In this document: piece by piece, positions 36,502-45,678 of the stretch
Position numbering within the stretch: the stretch's first letter is position 1
Layout of the letters: the number at the start of each line of letters is the position of its first letter
Source: Rhizobium sp. WYCCWR10014
GTDB taxonomy: Bacteria; Pseudomonadota; Alphaproteobacteria; Rhizobiales; Rhizobiaceae
DNA length: 64,000 nt
Direction of reading: 5' to 3'
Assembly: GCF_001657485.1 (NCBI RefSeq)
Contig: NZ_LXFU01000035.1
Coordinates: 349,776-413,775 of the forward strand
Notes under the pieces: model-generated
What the model saw: the letters and a program-made list of their open reading frames with translations, nothing else
What the model was told of the DNA's origin: nothing
Database searches by the model: none
Position numbers and translations under genes: made by a program

Positions 36502-36637
36502 CCCCTCACCCTAACCCTCTCCCCGCTTGCGGGGAGAGGGGACTTGCGTCACTCAACGGCGGCAAGGGGCGAAGGGCTTGCAGCTATTTCTCTTCTCCCC
36601 GCATGCGGTGAGAAGGTGCCGGCAGGCGGATGAGGGC
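36502..36637. repeat. Intergenic repeat element between tctC and tctB
   Basis: A mosaic of hairpins. Perfect 12-bp arms CCCTCTCCCCGC/GCGGGGAGAGGG with TT loop lie at 36515-36540. A second pair, CTTCTCCCCGC with GCGGTGAGAAG, is at about 36592-36615. CCCTCA (36503) and TGAGGG (36631) at the ends can close the whole element. This CCCTCACCCTAACCCTCTCC type of sequence is widespread between genes in Rhizobiales and some other proteobacteria. It may protect the tctC message or reduce read-through into tctBA. Confidence 0.75.
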
Positions 36638-36682
36638 AATCGCAGCAGCAGTGCGTCACGAACCATCTCCCCAGGAGACACC

Positions 36683-37144
36683 ATGAAATCCATCAGTTTC
36701 GATACCACCAATGCGATTTGCGGCGCGCTTTTCGTCGCGACCGGCGCTTTCTTCGCCATCCAGTCGCTGGGGCTCGACCTCGGCACGACGGTGCGCATGG
36801 GGCCCGGTTATTTCCCGCTGGTGCTTGCCGGTGTGCTCGTGCTTCTCGGCGCGATCATCTTCATTCAAGCGCTGCGGGTTGAGGGCGAGCCGATCGACCC
36901 GTTTGCCTGGCGCGGCATGCTCTTCATCCTGCCGGCGCCGGTGTTCTTCGGGCTGACGGTGCGCGGGCTCGGCTTCGCGCCGTCACTGTTCCTCACCGCC
37001 TTCATCGCCTGCTTCGCATCGCAAAAGATGAACGTGTTCCTCGCGATCGTGCTGTCGTTGCTGCTGACCATCTTTTCGGTTGGGGTCTTCAGCTACGGGC
37101 TCGGGCTGCCGTTCGAGCGCTTCGGCCCCTGGGTCCGGTTCTAG
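36683..37144 (+). CDS. tctB: Tripartite tricarboxylate transporter small subunit (TctB)
   Basis: Predicted length is 153 residues with four membrane helices and the family features GPGYFPLVLAGVLVLLGAI and a C-terminal GLGLPFERFGPWVRF. It is the small membrane partner of TctA. Start at 36683 follows AGGAG; the frame upstream falls in the repeat. tctA begins within ten bases of its stop. Confidence 0.93.
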   Translation: MKSISFDTTNAICGALFVATGAFFAIQSLGLDLGTTVRMGPGYFPLVLAGVLVLLGAIIFIQALRVEGEPIDPFAWRGMLFILPAPVFFGLTVRGLGFAPSLFLTAFIACFASQKMNVFLAIVLSLLLTIFSVGVFSYGLGLPFERFGPWVRF

Positions 37145-37153
37145 GAGACGATG

Positions 37154-38659
37154 ATGGATCTTTTCAGCAATCTCGCGCTCGGTTTTGCAACAGCCGGCAC
37201 TCCGGAAAACCTGCTCTTCTGCTTGATCGGCGTGCTGCTCGGCACGCTGATCGGCGTGCTGCCCGGCATCGGCGCCACGGCGACGATCGCCATGCTCTTG
37301 CCGATCACCTTCCAGCTTGAGCCAGTTTCCTCGCTGATCATGCTAGCCGGCATCTATTACGGCGCGCAGTACGGCGGCTCGACGACGGCGATCCTGATCA
37401 ACATGCCGGGCGAATCCTCCTCGGCCGTGACCGCGATCGACGGCTACCAGATGGCCCGCAAGGGCCGGGCCGGCGCAGCGCTTGCGATCGCGGCGCTCGG
37501 CTCGTTCTTTGCCGGCACGGTCTCGACCTTTCTCGTCGCGATCTTCGCACCGCCGCTGACCGCAATCGCGCTGCAGTTCGGCTCGGCGGAATATTTCTCG
37601 CTGATGATCGTCGGCCTCGTCTCCTCGATCGCGCTCGCGCATGGCTCGATCGTCAAGGCGCTGGCCATGGTGGCGCTTGGGCTGCTGCTCGGCCTCGTCG
37701 GCACCGACATCTACACCGGCACGCCACGCTTCACGCTCGGCATCCGTGAATATGCGGACGGGCTGAACTTCGTGGCGCTTGCCGTCGGCGTGTTCGGGGT
37801 GGCGGAAATCCTGCGCAACCTCGAGGGCGAGTCGACACGCACGGTGCTGATGGCCAAGGTCACCGGCCTTTTGCCGTCCCGCCAGGAATTCAAGGAGATG
37901 ATCGCGCCGGTCATTCGCGGTACGGCGATCGGCTCGGCGCTCGGCATCCTGCCGGGTGGTGGTGCCATTCTGGCGGCCTTTGCCTCCTATACGGTGGAAA
38001 AACGGATGTCGAAAACGCCGGAGGAATTCGGCAAAGGCGCGGTCGCCGGCGTTGCGGGACCGGAATCGGCAAACAATGCCGGCGCGCAGACCTCGTTCAT
38101 TCCGCTGCTGACGCTCGGCATTCCGGCCAATCCCGTCATGGCGCTGATGGTCGGGGCGATGATCATCCAGGGCATCGTGCCCGGTCCGAACGTCGCCACC
38201 GAGCAGCCGGCTCTGTTCTGGGGCATCATCGCCTCGATGTGGATCGGCAACCTGATGCTGGTCATCCTCAACCTGCCGCTGATCGGGCTCTGGGTGAAGC
38301 TCCTGACCGTGCCTTACTACGTGCTCTTCCCCATCATCATGGCCTTCTGCTCGATCGGGGTCTACAGCGTCAACGCCAACGTCTACGATCTCTATGCCGT
38401 CGCCTTCTTCGGGCTCATCGGCTATGTACTGGCGAAGCTTCGCTGTGAGCCGGCGCCGCTTCTGCTCGGCTTCGTGCTCGGGCCATTGCTCGAAGAGAAC
38501 CTCCGGCGCGCCATGATCCTGTCGCGCGGCGATCCGACCACCTTCGTTACGCGGCCGATCAGCGCCATTCTTCTGGCCATTGCCGTCGCCGTCCTCATTG
38601 TCGTCTTCCTGCCGAGCGTCAAGAAGAAGCGTGAGGAGGTGTTCGTCGAGGAGGGCTAG
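37154..38659 (+). CDS. tctA: Tripartite tricarboxylate transporter large subunit (TctA)
   Basis: Predicted length is 501 residues with about ten to twelve membrane helices. Typical TctA signatures are GVLPGIGATATIAMLLPITF, YYGAQYGGSTTAILINMPGE, GILPGGGAILAAF and GPESANNAGAQTSFIPLLTLG. It forms the ion-driven inner-membrane channel. Two ATGs are adjacent; 37154 lies six bases from AGGAG and is preferred over 37151. A diverged copy of the rhizobial repeat starts at its stop codon. Confidence 0.94.
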   Translation: MDLFSNLALGFATAGTPENLLFCLIGVLLGTLIGVLPGIGATATIAMLLPITFQLEPVSSLIMLAGIYYGAQYGGSTTAILINMPGESSSAVTAIDGYQMARKGRAGAALAIAALGSFFAGTVSTFLVAIFAPPLTAIALQFGSAEYFSLMIVGLVSSIALAHGSIVKALAMVALGLLLGLVGTDIYTGTPRFTLGIREYADGLNFVALAVGVFGVAEILRNLEGESTRTVLMAKVTGLLPSRQEFKEMIAPVIRGTAIGSALGILPGGGAILAAFASYTVEKRMSKTPEEFGKGAVAGVAGPESANNAGAQTSFIPLLTLGIPANPVMALMVGAMIIQGIVPGPNVATEQPALFWGIIASMWIGNLMLVILNLPLIGLWVKLLTVPYYVLFPIIMAFCSIGVYSVNANVYDLYAVAFFGLIGYVLAKLRCEPAPLLLGFVLGPLLEENLRRAMILSRGDPTTFVTRPISAILLAIAVAVLIVVFLPSVKKKREEVFVEEG

Positions 38660-38704
38660 AGCATGATGCCGAAAAGTGTGAGCGGTTTTCGGACGACATC
38701 CTGT
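38658..38704. repeat. Rhizobial intergenic palindromic repeat, copy 3, inverted
   Basis: Read on the minus strand, this segment gives GATGTCGTCCGAAAACCGCT and then CACACTTTTCGG with a CATGCTCTAG end. That is a diverged version of the long hairpin in copies 1 and 2, in the opposite orientation and without the AAAGCGCG unit. It starts in the tctA stop codon. Confidence 0.7.
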
Positions 38705-38816
38705 TCTGGGGGTTGAACTTACTGCCCGGTTGATGAACAAGAGATAATCTGACGCGGGCGCCGGTTGGGCGCCCGTTTCGTTTGACAGGATATCCAGGCC
38801 CCTGGAGCATTGCGCG

Positions 38817-39986
38817 ATGAGCATTCCCGCCCGGATCAAGGACGATCTGCCGTTTCTGACCTCCCTGCGCCGCGACCTGCACGCCCATCCCGAACTCGGT
38901 TTCGAGGAGGAGCGTACCGCCGGCATCGTCGCGAGGCTTCTCGAGGAAGCCGGCATCACGGTGCATCGAGGTCTCGGCGGCACCGGCGTGGTCGGCACGC
39001 TGCAGTTCGGCAACGGCACGCGCAGGATCGGGCTGCGCGCCGACATGGATGCGCTCGCCATGCCTGAAATGGCGGAGCGACCCTATAAATCGACCGTGCC
39101 CGGAAAGATGCATGCCTGCGGCCATGACGGCCATACGGCGATGCTGCTTGGCGCCGCGCGGCATCTAGCGGCAACGCAGGATTTTTCCGGCACGGTGCAT
39201 TTCATCTTCCAGCCGGCCGAGGAAGGGCGAGGGGGAGCAAGGCGCATGGTCGAGGAGGGGCTGTTCAAGCTTTTCCCCTGCGACGCCGTTTATGGGCTGC
39301 ATAACATGCCTGGGCTTGCGGTCGATGAGATCGCCGTGGTCGAGGGGCCGCAGCTTGCCTCCTCCGACAGCTGGCGCATCACCTTCCGTGGGACCGGCAC
39401 GCACGGCGCCAAGCCGCATCTCGGCCGCGATCCGATCACGGCTGCCGGGACCTTCCTGTCATCGCTGCAGACGATCGTCGGCCGGGTGGTCGATCCGCTG
39501 CAGCCGGCCGTCGTCAGCGCCTGTTTCCTGCAGGCGGGCGACCCGAAGGCGCTGAACGTCATTCCGGATATCGTCGAGATCGGTGGGACGGCGCGGGCCT
39601 ATTTACCCGATGTGCGCGACCAGTTGGAGACCGAGATCGGACGATTGGCGCATGGCACTGCGGCCATGTACGGAATTGCTGTGGACTATGCATTCGAGCG
39701 GCGGATTCCGCCTGTCATCAATGACGCGGATGCGACCGCACGGGCGCTGGCAGTGGCCGGCTCGGTTTTCGGCGGGAAGGTGCAGACAAGCTTTCCGCCG
39801 TCGACGGCAGGCGACGACTTCGCCTTCTTCGCCCAGAACGCGCCGGGCTGCTATGTCTGGCTCGGCAACGGTCCGGCGGTGGATGGGGCGCTGCATCACA
39901 ACACGGCCTATGATTTCAACGATGAAGCGCTTGGATATGGGGCGGCCTATTGGGTGGCGCTGGTCGAGAGGGAGTTGAAGGTTTGA
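38817..39986 (+). CDS. M20-family amidohydrolase (hippurate/amino-acid-conjugate hydrolase type)
   Basis: Predicted length is 389 residues of the M20 peptidase, aminoacylase-1-like class. Landmarks: RRDLHAHPELGFEEERT, GLRADMDALAMPE, KMHACGHDGHTAML (metal ligands), FIFQPAEEGRGGARRM and a central dimerisation lid GTGTHGAKPHLGRDPI. Members cleave N-acyl or conjugated amino acids such as hippurate or auxin conjugates; the substrate here is unknown. It follows tctA by 157 bases on the same strand, so the released acid may link to the carboxylate transporter, but this is a guess. Confidence 0.9.
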   Translation: MSIPARIKDDLPFLTSLRRDLHAHPELGFEEERTAGIVARLLEEAGITVHRGLGGTGVVGTLQFGNGTRRIGLRADMDALAMPEMAERPYKSTVPGKMHACGHDGHTAMLLGAARHLAATQDFSGTVHFIFQPAEEGRGGARRMVEEGLFKLFPCDAVYGLHNMPGLAVDEIAVVEGPQLASSDSWRITFRGTGTHGAKPHLGRDPITAAGTFLSSLQTIVGRVVDPLQPAVVSACFLQAGDPKALNVIPDIVEIGGTARAYLPDVRDQLETEIGRLAHGTAAMYGIAVDYAFERRIPPVINDADATARALAVAGSVFGGKVQTSFPPSTAGDDFAFFAQNAPGCYVWLGNGPAVDGALHHNTAYDFNDEALGYGAAYWVALVERELKV

Positions 39987-39995
39987 TTATCTGCT

Positions 39996-40035
39996 GCCTA
40001 ATTGCCCAAATCGGAATCGATTGTAGGAATTAGGC
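39996..40035. terminator. Inverted repeat between convergent genes, possible bidirectional terminator
   Basis: GCCTAATT (39996-40003) and AATTAGGC (40028-40035) form an 8-bp stem with a 24-nt loop that can itself fold (AATCG/CGATT). It sits between the convergent M20 and sitD stops. No T-run, so the role is uncertain. Confidence 0.35.
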
Positions 40036-40068
40036 CGCTATTCAAAGTGTTACATTCGTCAATGTCCA

Positions 40069-40914
40069 TCAGTCCATCGGCGATTCCTCAACCCGGACCG
40101 TCCCGCGCGTGGCATGGATGAAGGCGAGCACGAAGCCGATCGCCAGCACCAGCACGATGGTCGGCGCCGGCGCGCTGTCGATGAAGAAGGACAGGTAGAC
40201 GCCGACGAAAGAGCCGATCACGGCAATGACGACGGAGAGGAGCAGCATCGTGCTGAACTTGCGGGTGAGCAGGAAGGCGATGGCTCCCGGCGCAATCAGC
40301 ATGGCGATCGAAAGAATGATGCCTACCGCCTGCAAGGCACCGACGATCGTCAGCGAGATGAGGGCGAGAAGGCCGTAATGCAGCAGGTTGATCCTGAGAC
40401 CCACCGCCCTCGCCTGGGCGGGGTCGAAGGCGTGCAGCAGGAAGTCCTTCCACTTCACACCAAGAATGGCAGACGTGATCGCAGCGATGACGGCCGACTG
40501 CCCGATGTCGCGCCAGGAGACGCCGAGCATGTCGCCGAACAGGATGTGGTCGAGATGCACGTCGGACTGGATCTTCACATAAAGAACCAGGCCGAGCCCG
40601 AACATGCCGGAGAAAACGATGCCCATCACCGTATCCTGTTTGATGCGGCTGTTATCTTTCAGGAAACCGGTGGCGATAGCGCAAAACATGCCGGCCACGA
40701 AGGCGCCGACCGCGAAGGGTATGCCGACGATATAGGCGATAACCACGCCGGGGAAGACGGCGTGGCTGATGGCGTCTCCCATCAGAGACCAGCCTTTCAG
40801 AACCAGGAAGCAGGATAACAGCGCCATCGGGATTGCGACCAGCACCGAGATCACCAGCGCATTGACCATGAAGCCGAACTGGAAAGGCGAAAGAAGCGTG
40901 TCGACCATATTCAT
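40069..40914 (-). CDS. sitD: Manganese ABC transporter permease SitD
   Basis: Predicted length is 281 residues with about eight membrane helices. It is an ABC-3 family permease with GWSLMGDAISHAVFPGVVIAY and AIAFLLTRKFSTMLLLSV. It pairs with SitC as the channel for Mn2+ (or Fe2+). Start [13 protein letters not shown] at 40914 follows GGAGG and overlaps the sitC stop as ATGA. Longer upstream reading is antisense-frame sequence within sitC. Confidence 0.92.
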   Translation of the reverse strand: MNMVDTLLSPFQFGFMVNALVISVLVAIPMALLSCFLVLKGWSLMGDAISHAVFPGVVIAYIVGIPFAVGAFVAGMFCAIATGFLKDNSRIKQDTVMGIVFSGMFGLGLVLYVKIQSDVHLDHILFGDMLGVSWRDIGQSAVIAAITSAILGVKWKDFLLHAFDPAQARAVGLRINLLHYGLLALISLTIVGALQAVGIILSIAMLIAPGAIAFLLTRKFSTMLLLSVVIAVIGSFVGVYLSFFIDSAPAPTIVLVLAIGFVLAFIHATRGTVRVEESPMD

Positions 40915-41771
40915 GGTGCTGCCTCCAGCGCCTGCGCGGCGCGTCTGCGCGCCGCCAGCATGCCGTGTTTGGGTGCAAAGAAGAACGCGATCAGGAAGAT
41001 TGCCGTCTGCAGCACGACGATGATGCCGCCTGTCGCGCCATCGAGGAAGTAACTTGCATAAGCGCCGACGAAGCTGGTCATCGATCCGATGATGACCGCG
41101 ATCACAAGCAGCCGCGGGAAGCGGTCGGTCAGCAGATAGGCGGTCGCGCCGGGCGTCACCACCATGCAGATGACGAGGAATGCACCGACGGTCTGCAGCG
41201 CCGCAACGGTGGAGGCCGACAGAAGCGTGAAGAAAATGACCTTGAGAGCGGTCGGATTGAGACCGATCGATCGGGCATGGCTCTCGTCGAAGAAAGTGAC
41301 CATCAGGTCCTTCCATTTGACGAGCAGGACAGCGAGCGACACGAAGCCGATGATGGCGAGTTGCAGCGTATCCTCAGGCGTGATGGCGAGAATGTTGCCG
41401 AGCACGATCGTCTGGATGTTGACCGCCATAGGCTGGAGCGAAACCATGAACAGGCCCAGCCCGAAGAAGGAGGAGAAGATCAGGCCGATGATGGCATCTT
41501 CCTTCAGCTTGGTGCGCTGGTTGAGGAAAAGCATCGCTGCGGCAGCGAGCCCTCCGGAAAAGAAGGCTCCGATCGAAAAAGGTAGTCCGAGCATATAGGC
41601 GCCGGCAACGCCGGGAACGATAGCGTGCGAGAGCGCGTCGCCGATCAGGGACCAGCCTTTCAGCATCAGATAACAGGAGAGGAAAGCGCAGACGCCGCCG
41701 ACAAGGGCGGACACCCACATGGCATTGAGCATGTATTCATAGGTGAAGGGCTGCAGGAGGTCGGCTATCAT
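40911..41771 (-). CDS. sitC: Manganese ABC transporter permease SitC
   Basis: Predicted length is 286 residues. It is an ABC-3 family permease with [21 protein letters not shown] and [19 protein letters not shown] and about eight helices. The N-terminal half is clearly homologous to SitD, as usual for the two-permease sit operons. Start overlaps the sitB stop as ATGA at 41768-41771. Confidence 0.93.
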   Translation of the reverse strand: MIADLLQPFTYEYMLNAMWVSALVGGVCAFLSCYLMLKGWSLIGDALSHAIVPGVAGAYMLGLPFSIGAFFSGGLAAAAMLFLNQRTKLKEDAIIGLIFSSFFGLGLFMVSLQPMAVNIQTIVLGNILAITPEDTLQLAIIGFVSLAVLLVKWKDLMVTFFDESHARSIGLNPTALKVIFFTLLSASTVAALQTVGAFLVICMVVTPGATAYLLTDRFPRLLVIAVIIGSMTSFVGAYASYFLDGATGGIIVVLQTAIFLIAFFFAPKHGMLAARRRAAQALEAAP

Positions 41772-42673
41772 TCCCGACCCCCATTGCCACTATCGGGGCC
41801 CCGGGCGGTCGCTTTGCCACCCTGCAGAATCAAGGGGCGCTCATCATCGGTTATGACGCCGATCGACGTTGGCCTGCCGTTCTGCGCTCCGCTCAACACG
41901 AAATGACGCAGCACGCCGCCAAAGGTCTTTTCCAGATTTTCCTGCGTAAAGGTCTCGACGGTCGGGCCGTAGGCGAGCACCGTGCCCTTGATCAGGATGG
42001 TCCGGTCGCAGAATTCCGGCACGGAGCCGAGATTGTGGGTGGAGACCAGCATGACGCGGCCTTCATCCCGCAGTTCGCGCAGGAGCCTGATGATCTGGTC
42101 CTCGGTCTTTACGTCGACGCCGGTAAAGGGTTCATCGAGCAGAATGACCCGGCCGTCCTGCGCCAGTGCTCGCGCCAAAAAGACCCGCTTCCTCTGACCG
42201 CCGGAGAGTTCGCCGATCTGGCGCTTGCGGAACTCGCTCATGGCGACGCGGGCGAGCGCGGCCGCCACTGCCTCATGGTCTGCGGCCTTCGGGATGCGCA
42301 TCATGCCCATGTGGCCGTAGCGTCCCATCATCACGACATCCTCGACCAGCACCGGGAAGTTCCAGTCGACTTCTTCCGATTGCGGCACATAAGCGACGAG
42401 GTTCTTGCGCAGCGCTTCTTCGACCGGCATGCCAAGCACGCGAATGTGGCCCCTGGCGAGACGCACGAAACCCATGATCGACTTGAAGAGTGTCGACTTG
42501 CCGGAACCGTTGACACCGACCAGCGCGGCGATCGTGCCCGTGGGGATCTGGAAACTCGCGTCCCTCAGGGCCGTATGTCCGTTGCGGTAAGTGACGGTCG
42601 CATCCTTTACCGTGATCCCCGATCCCGCATCTGAGGATGCGGGACGGACAAGATTACCAAGCTGTACGGTCAT
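41768..42673 (-). CDS. sitB: Manganese ABC transporter ATPase SitB
   Basis: Predicted length is 301 residues with Walker [10 protein letters not shown], signature LSGGQRKR and Walker [13 protein letters not shown], as in metal-chelate ABC ATPases. The C-terminal tail after about residue 260 is longer than the core and of low complexity. Start overlaps the sitA stop as ATGA at 42670-42673. Confidence 0.94.
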   Translation of the reverse strand: MTVQLGNLVRPASSDAGSGITVKDATVTYRNGHTALRDASFQIPTGTIAALVGVNGSGKSTLFKSIMGFVRLARGHIRVLGMPVEEALRKNLVAYVPQSEEVDWNFPVLVEDVVMMGRYGHMGMMRIPKAADHEAVAAALARVAMSEFRKRQIGELSGGQRKRVFLARALAQDGRVILLDEPFTGVDVKTEDQIIRLLRELRDEGRVMLVSTHNLGSVPEFCDRTILIKGTVLAYGPTVETFTQENLEKTFGGVLRHFVLSGAQNGRPTSIGVITDDERPLILQGGKATARGPDSGNGGRE

Positions 42674-43602
42674 TGCGACAACCCATCGGCAAGACCCTTC
42701 GCGACAGTATCGGAGGTCACGCGCAGAAGATCGATATAGGTTGGCACCGGGCCGTCGGCTTCGCTCAGCGAGTCGACATAGAGGACACCGCCATAATGCG
42801 CGCCGGTTTCGCGCGCCACCTGCCGGGCCGGTTTATCGGAAACGGTGCTTTCGCTGAAGACGGTTGGAATCCGGTTTTCCTTCACCGCATCTATCACCTT
42901 GCGGACCTGCTGGGGCGTGCCCTGCTGGTCGGCGTTGATCGGCCAGAGATAGAGTTCCTTCAGCCCGAAATCACGTGCGAGATAGGAAAAGGCGCCCTCG
43001 CTGGAAACCAGCCAGCGCTTGTCCTCGGGAATTTTTTCGAGGGTGGCGCGGATCGGCGTGATCGTCGCTTCGATCTTCTGCTTGTAGGCCTCGGCGTTAG
43101 CCTTGTAGGTCTCCGCATTCGCCGGATCATATTTTGCGAAAGCATCACGGATATTGTCGACGTAGATCAAGGCGTTCTTCGGCGACATCCAGGCGTGGGG
43201 ATTGGGCTTGCCTTCGTAGGGGCCTTCCGAGATGCCCATCGGTTCGATGCCATCGGAGACGACGGCACCCGGGACGTCGTGCAGGTTCTGGAAGAACTTT
43301 TCGAACCAGCGCTCCAGATTGAGGCCGTTCCAGAGAATGAGCTGTGCACCTTGTGCTCGCTGGATGTCACCCGGCGTCGGCGCATAGTTGTGGATCTCCG
43401 CGCCCGGCTTGGTGATCGATTCCACGATCGCGGCATCACCGGCCACGTTTTTTGCCATGTCGGCAATCACCGTGAAGGTCGTCACCACCTTGAACTTCGA
43501 ATGGGTTGTCTGTTGGGCAGCGGCGGGAAAGGCAACCAGCACGGCTGCGAATGCCACCCCTATCAGTCCGGCCAAAACCGACCGTCTTTCCCTATAGAGC
43601 AT
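42670..43602 (-). CDS. sitA: Manganese-binding periplasmic protein SitA
   Basis: Predicted length is 310 residues of the cluster 9 (ZnuA/TroA/SitA) class, with a signal peptide ending FPAAAQQ. Metal-site histidines occur in [12 protein letters not shown] and [10 protein letters not shown], with acidic residues in [15 protein letters not shown]. It lacks the His-rich loop of zinc receptors, in line with manganese. AGGAG precedes the ATG. First gene of sitABCD, which in Rhizobium is repressed by the Fur-family protein Mur under manganese; dyads matching that idea lie upstream. Confidence 0.94.
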   Translation of the reverse strand: MLYRERRSVLAGLIGVAFAAVLVAFPAAAQQTTHSKFKVVTTFTVIADMAKNVAGDAAIVESITKPGAEIHNYAPTPGDIQRAQGAQLILWNGLNLERWFEKFFQNLHDVPGAVVSDGIEPMGISEGPYEGKPNPHAWMSPKNALIYVDNIRDAFAKYDPANAETYKANAEAYKQKIEATITPIRATLEKIPEDKRWLVSSEGAFSYLARDFGLKELYLWPINADQQGTPQQVRKVIDAVKENRIPTVFSESTVSDKPARQVARETGAHYGGVLYVDSLSEADGPVPTYIDLLRVTSDTVAKGLADGLSQ

Positions 43603-43662
43603 ATATTTCTCCTCTTGCTGCTATTGCGACCGAATTGCAAAAGCCGCGGAAAGTCGAACAAG

Positions 43663-43685
43663 TTGCGATTCAGAATGATTTGCAA
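43663..43685. promoter_or_regulatory. Candidate Mur-responsive dyad, proximal to sitA
   Basis: TTGCGATT and ATTTGCAA half-sites are separated by 7 bases (CAGAATG). It is an imperfect dyad, 61-83 bases upstream of the sitA start. A further TTGC/GCAA dyad lies at 43624-43640. Confidence 0.5.
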
Positions 43686-43717
43686 AAAATGCTTGACGAC
43701 CCTTGCTTCGACTATTG

Positions 43718-43738
43718 TGCAATTAAGAATGAATTGCA
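43718..43738. promoter_or_regulatory. Candidate Mur-responsive dyad, distal to sitA
   Basis: Perfect 7-bp arms TGCAATT and AATTGCA flank 7 bases (AAGAATG). The spacer matches that of the proximal dyad in the sequence AGAATG, which supports a shared binding protein. Two Mur boxes upstream of sitA are known in R. leguminosarum; the exact consensus was not checked. Confidence 0.6.
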
Positions 43739-43890
43739 ACAATGATCCGAACCGGAGGCCGAAAAAGATGACAGCAGGCCCCGACGGGCTGGCTGCAGTC
43801 AACCTCATCGAACAACGCATGGTTCGATCGGTTAGGCGTTTGAGGGGCACACGGCACGCGCTCATGACGGAGCTTGCGCGTCCCTGGCCT

Positions 43891-45678
43891 TTACAAGACC
43901 TTCAGCACCGGGTTTTCCAGCACCTTGCCCGTTACCACATCGGCAATTCCCCGATCGGTCTGATGCGGGCCGATATTGCAGGCGAGCGTTGCGCCGAAGC
44001 AGGCCTTGAAGACCAGATAAGGCGGCTTCCACGTGACGACCTTATCCATCGCGTTGCGGATGCTGGCGAAGGCCAGGGCCGTGTCCTTCAGTGAGGCATC
44101 GGTCACCAGGCCGGAGAGCGGCAGCGGCAGCATCGCCTCGATCCTGCCGTCCTTGGCGACCGCCATGCCGCCGCCGGCTGATATGACGGCGTTGGCGGCG
44201 AGCGCCATGTCGCCGGCATTGCCGCCGAAGACGGTGAGGTTGTGGCTGTCATGCGAAACGGTGGTACAGAAAGCGCCATGCCATTCACCCCAGCCGGTGA
44301 GGAAGCCGATGCGCGGGATACCGTCAGCCTTGCCGTGGCGATGGACGACTGAAATCATGGCGCTGCCGGCCGGCGGCACGATGAAACCATCCCTGACCTC
44401 GGTTTCGGCCTCGCCCCATTGCGTAAAGCGCGGGCGGTCGATGGTGGCGACGCGGACGCGCTCCCCGTTCGCCGGAATGCGGAAATCATTCTCGGTCAGC
44501 GGCGGCAGCTTCACCGAATTGACAAGCGGGGCCGTATCGATCTGTTGGACGGCAACCTGCATGCTGCCGTTGCGAGCAATGATGCGCCCGCCTGATATGA
44601 CGAGCCGCGCCCGGAATTCCGCGAGGTCTTCGAAGAGCACGATGTCGGCGCGGCGGCCGGCGGCGAGGAGGCCGAGGTCGGAGCGCTTCAGACGTTGTGC
44701 GGCATTGAAGGTCGCGGCACGGATGGCCCATTCCGGCTTCATGCCGTAGCGCACCAGGCGCCTGATGACGTCGTCGAGACCGCCGCCTTCCTGGAGTTCG
44801 TCCGGAAAGACGTCGTCGGTGCAGAGCGTGACGGTCGGGGGCAGGTGGCCAAGACCGTTCAGTACCTCGACGAACTCCTGCAGCAGATGGTCGTGAGAGC
44901 CGCGCAGCTCGATGGTCAGCCCGGCGGAAAGCTTGGCGAGGAGATCGGCGCCGGAGGTAAGTTCGTGGTCGGAGGTGATACCCGATGCCATGAAGGCGTT
45001 GAGATCGGCGCCTTCGAGGCCGCGGGCATGGCCGCAGACGAGCTTGCCGGCGGCAAGGCCGGCATTGACGATAGCAGTCATGCGCGGATCGCCGTCGATG
45101 ACGCCGCGCATATTCATCACTTCGGCGACGCCGCCGATGGCGGAGGAGTGCAGCATCTCGGTGATCATGGAGGCATCGAAATTGGCGCCGGCAAGTTCCA
45201 GGCCCGGCGCGGAGGGCACGCAGGAGGGCGCGAGCAGGATCATACGCAGCGGCAGGCTGCGCGCCGCCTCGATCGCCCAGCGCACGCCGTCGAGCCCATG
45301 GACGTTGCCGAATTCATGCGGATCCCAGACGATGGTGGTGACGCCGCGTGGCAAGACAGCGCTCGCATATTCGGCCGGTGTCACCATCGAACTTTCGATA
45401 TGCATGTGCGTGTCGATCAGGCCGGGCGTCAGGATACTGCCCGCCGCATCGATGATCTCGACCGCATCCGCGCGGCTTGCCGGGGCATGGACGCTTGATA
45501 TCAGCGCGCCGACGAGGCCGATATCGGCTTGCCGGATCAGGCCCGTCACCGTATCGAGCAGCCGGCCGCCGGTGATCAGCATGTCGAAAGGAGCGTCGCC
45601 GCGCGCAGCCGTGACGGCGCGGGCACGCAACGCAGGATCGTTGAGATCGGCGGGTTCTTGGCGAGCGGTGACGTTCAT
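43891..45678 (-). CDS. adeC: Adenine deaminase (AdeC family)
   Basis: Adenine deaminase hydrolyses adenine to hypoxanthine and ammonia. Predicted length of 595 residues fits. It is an amidohydrolase with metal motif LIDTHMHIESSMVTPAEYA, VWDPHEFGNVHG, DHELTSG, CTDDVFPDEL and a C-terminal adenine-deaminase domain (HRHGKADGIPRIGFLTGWGE, HDSHNLTVFGGN). Start MNVTARQEP at 45678 overlaps the nucleoside hydrolase stop as ATGA. Last gene of the LacI-controlled operon: it would act on the adenine released by the hydrolase. Some relatives in rhizobia may use other aminopurines. Confidence 0.92.
   Translation of the reverse strand: MNVTARQEPADLNDPALRARAVTAARGDAPFDMLITGGRLLDTVTGLIRQADIGLVGALISSVHAPASRADAVEIIDAAGSILTPGLIDTHMHIESSMVTPAEYASAVLPRGVTTIVWDPHEFGNVHGLDGVRWAIEAARSLPLRMILLAPSCVPSAPGLELAGANFDASMITEMLHSSAIGGVAEVMNMRGVIDGDPRMTAIVNAGLAAGKLVCGHARGLEGADLNAFMASGITSDHELTSGADLLAKLSAGLTIELRGSHDHLLQEFVEVLNGLGHLPPTVTLCTDDVFPDELQEGGGLDDVIRRLVRYGMKPEWAIRAATFNAAQRLKRSDLGLLAAGRRADIVLFEDLAEFRARLVISGGRIIARNGSMQVAVQQIDTAPLVNSVKLPPLTENDFRIPANGERVRVATIDRPRFTQWGEAETEVRDGFIVPPAGSAMISVVHRHGKADGIPRIGFLTGWGEWHGAFCTTVSHDSHNLTVFGGNAGDMALAANAVISAGGGMAVAKDGRIEAMLPLPLSGLVTDASLKDTALAFASIRNAMDKVVTWKPPYLVFKACFGATLACNIGPHQTDRGIADVVTGKVLENPVLKVL

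Noticed and set aside
37343..39061. Minus-strand frame of 572 codons across tctA and the M20 gene start
   Set aside because: Spans two real plus-strand genes and the repeat between them; no domain.
43741..43890. Frames around the sitA upstream region, including an ATG near 43769
   Set aside because: No ribosome site with correct spacing and no conserved pattern; the longer plus frame only runs through antisense of sitA and adeC.
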